A stretch of DNA of 58,613 bases. Origin: Streptomycetaceae bacterium (GTDB lineage Bacteria > Actinomycetota > Actinomycetes > Nanopelagicales > Nanopelagicaceae). The position numbers and the translations under genes are program-made. Position 1 is the first letter of the stretch; every line of letters starts with the position of its first letter. This document shows, piece by piece, positions 57,738 through 58,613 of this stretch. Under the pieces are notes generated by a model, which ran no database searches, was not told the DNA's origin, and saw nothing but the letters and a program-made list of their open reading frames with translations. Location of the stretch: positions 1-58,613 of the forward strand of contig JAIXXJ010000015.1 in the NCBI GenBank assembly GCA_027490815.1, given 5' to 3'.

Positions 57738-58316
57738 GTGTTACTTAGCGATCGCGATATACGGGCAGAGATAGCCGCCGGCCGAGTTGGCTGCGAACCA
57801 TTTCATGAGGCGATGATCCAGCCATCTTCAGTTGATGTTCGCCTCGACAAGTTCTTCCGCGTTTTCGAAAACCATAAATACAGTGTTATCGATCCCTCTA
57901 TTGAACAGGTCGATCTAACGCGCGAAGTTATTGCAGAAGGCGACGAGCCATTTATTTTGCACCCAGGTGAGTTTGTATTAGCAAGCACCTACGAAGTAAT
58001 TACATTGCCAGATGACATCGCAGGTCGCTTGGAGGGTAAGTCATCACTTGGCCGCCTTGGACTCCTCACCCACAGCACTGCAGGCTTTATCGACCCCGGC
58101 TTTAGCGGCCACATCACTCTTGAGCTTTCTAACGTTGCAAACTTGCCCGTTAAATTGTTTCCAGGAATGAAGATTGGTCAGCTCTGTCTCATCAAACTCT
58201 CATCTGCTGCAGAGCACCCATACGGAAGTGCTAAGTATGGTTCGCGCTACCAAGGCCAACGCGGGCCTACGGCTAGCCGCTCGTTTTTGAACTTTCACAA
58301 ATCAAAGATCGATTAA
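57738..58316 (+). CDS. dcd: dCTP deaminase
   Basis: 192 aa. It starts [12 protein letters not shown] and carries [30 protein letters not shown] with the catalytic Glu, and the C-terminal [15 protein letters not shown]. It makes dUTP (or dUMP in the bifunctional type) from dCTP. The GTG at 57738 is the usual start; the longer frame to 57648 reads promoter sequence. Divergent from the acyl-CoA dehydrogenase gene. Confidence 0.95.
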   Translation: MLLSDRDIRAEIAAGRVGCEPFHEAMIQPSSVDVRLDKFFRVFENHKYSVIDPSIEQVDLTREVIAEGDEPFILHPGEFVLASTYEVITLPDDIAGRLEGKSSLGRLGLLTHSTAGFIDPGFSGHITLELSNVANLPVKLFPGMKIGQLCLIKLSSAAEHPYGSAKYGSRYQGQRGPTASRSFLNFHKSKID

Positions 58317-58371
58317 GCCCGCTCCCAGCATTTCAGGGAATGAAATAGGTCAAATAGCGGTTTAATTAGGT

Positions 58372-58613
58372 ATGGAAATAATCATCGCCGTTGCCGTAGT
58401 TGCACTCATTGCTCTTTTCTTAATCACTCAATACAACCGATTGATAAGACTTAATATCACTGTCGATGAAGCATGGGCCCAGATAGAGGTTCAGCTTAAG
58501 CGTCGCGCCGACTTAATACCTAACCTGGTTGAAACAGTTAAGGGATATGCAGCCCATGAGCAATCAACCTTTGACGCCGTTGTAACAGCGCGGGCGAAGG
58601 CAACATCTGCAAC
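58372..58613 (+). CDS. LemA family protein, partial (3' end outside window)
   Basis: 80 codons visible. One N-terminal membrane helix ([16 protein letters not shown]), then the LemA domain start [45 protein letters not shown] at 58372. LemA proteins usually precede a DUF2207 or TPM-domain membrane protein gene; what follows here is cut off. Function unclear. Confidence 0.9.
   Translation, partial: MEIIIAVAVVALIALFLITQYNRLIRLNITVDEAWAQIEVQLKRRADLIPNLVETVKGYAAHEQSTFDAVVTARAKATSA

Overview
This window looks like the replication-origin region of a streamlined, low-GC actinobacterium. The best fit is the freshwater acI / Nanopelagicales group ('Ca. Planktophila' or 'Ca. Nanopelagicus'-like), by inference from gene content and order; I could not search a database. 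The evidence is the actinobacterial order gyrA-gyrB-dciA-recF-dnaN-dnaA | rpmH-rnpA-yidD-yidC-jag-rsmG-parA-parB, the neighbouring cwlM-trxA-trxB-murJ-DUF6049-NUDIX-pcnA block, the pstP-pknB-pabA-crgA block, AT-rich codon use, and very tight packing with 1-17 bp overlaps. I saw no insertion sequences, prophage, CRISPR array or inteins.

Layout. Positions 1-4854: a glycosyltransferase fragment and a divergent operon of sulfotransferase, cysD, cysNC fusion and a TauE/SafE permease. With no cysH beside it, this looks like a PAPS-making sulfation unit, probably at the edge of a surface-polysaccharide region. Positions 4863-11719: ferredoxin reductase, tRNA-Ser(GCU), methylmalonate-semialdehyde dehydrogenase with an omega-aminotransferase, an Xaa-Pro aminopeptidase, a FluC fluoride-channel pair and a small membrane protein. 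Positions 11727-19120: three-gene succinate dehydrogenase, tRNA-Ser(UGA), HAD phosphatase, serS, pheA and a glycerophosphodiesterase. Positions 19153-23553: a reduced signalling/division block (PP2C phosphatase, PASTA kinase, glutamine amidotransferase, crgA, rhomboid, cyclophilin). Positions 23555-33364: tRNA-Ala, tRNA-Ile, gyrA, gyrB, dciA, recF, dnaN, oriC, dnaA and rpmH. Positions 33383-37995: rnpA to parB, with two parS palindromes. Positions 37992-48188: aminotransferase, cwlM, thioredoxin system, murJ, DUF6049, NUDIX, CCA transferase, MFS transporter and DUF5318. Positions 48198-58613: class A PBP, the rpsF-ssb-rpsR-rplI operon, corA, dnaB, an EamA exporter, acyl-CoA dehydrogenase, dcd and a lemA fragment.

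How it works together. Most of the window is chromosome replication and segregation (DnaA, DnaN, RecF, DciA, gyrase, DnaB, SSB, ParAB) and cell-wall growth control (PknB, PstP, CwlM, MurJ, PonA, CrgA). DnaA boxes recur in pairs or triplets with an exact 12-bp pitch, both at oriC and, strikingly, upstream of dnaB, suggesting DnaA binding outside oriC. CwlM has lost the zinc-ligand motifs of its amidase fold, so it should be a regulator and not a hydrolase. The kinase block lacks the fhaA/fhaB/rodA/pbpA/pknA genes usual in actinobacteria, MurJ lacks the mycobacterial pseudokinase extension, and sigM is absent from its usual place. This suggests a pared-down wall-growth control circuit.
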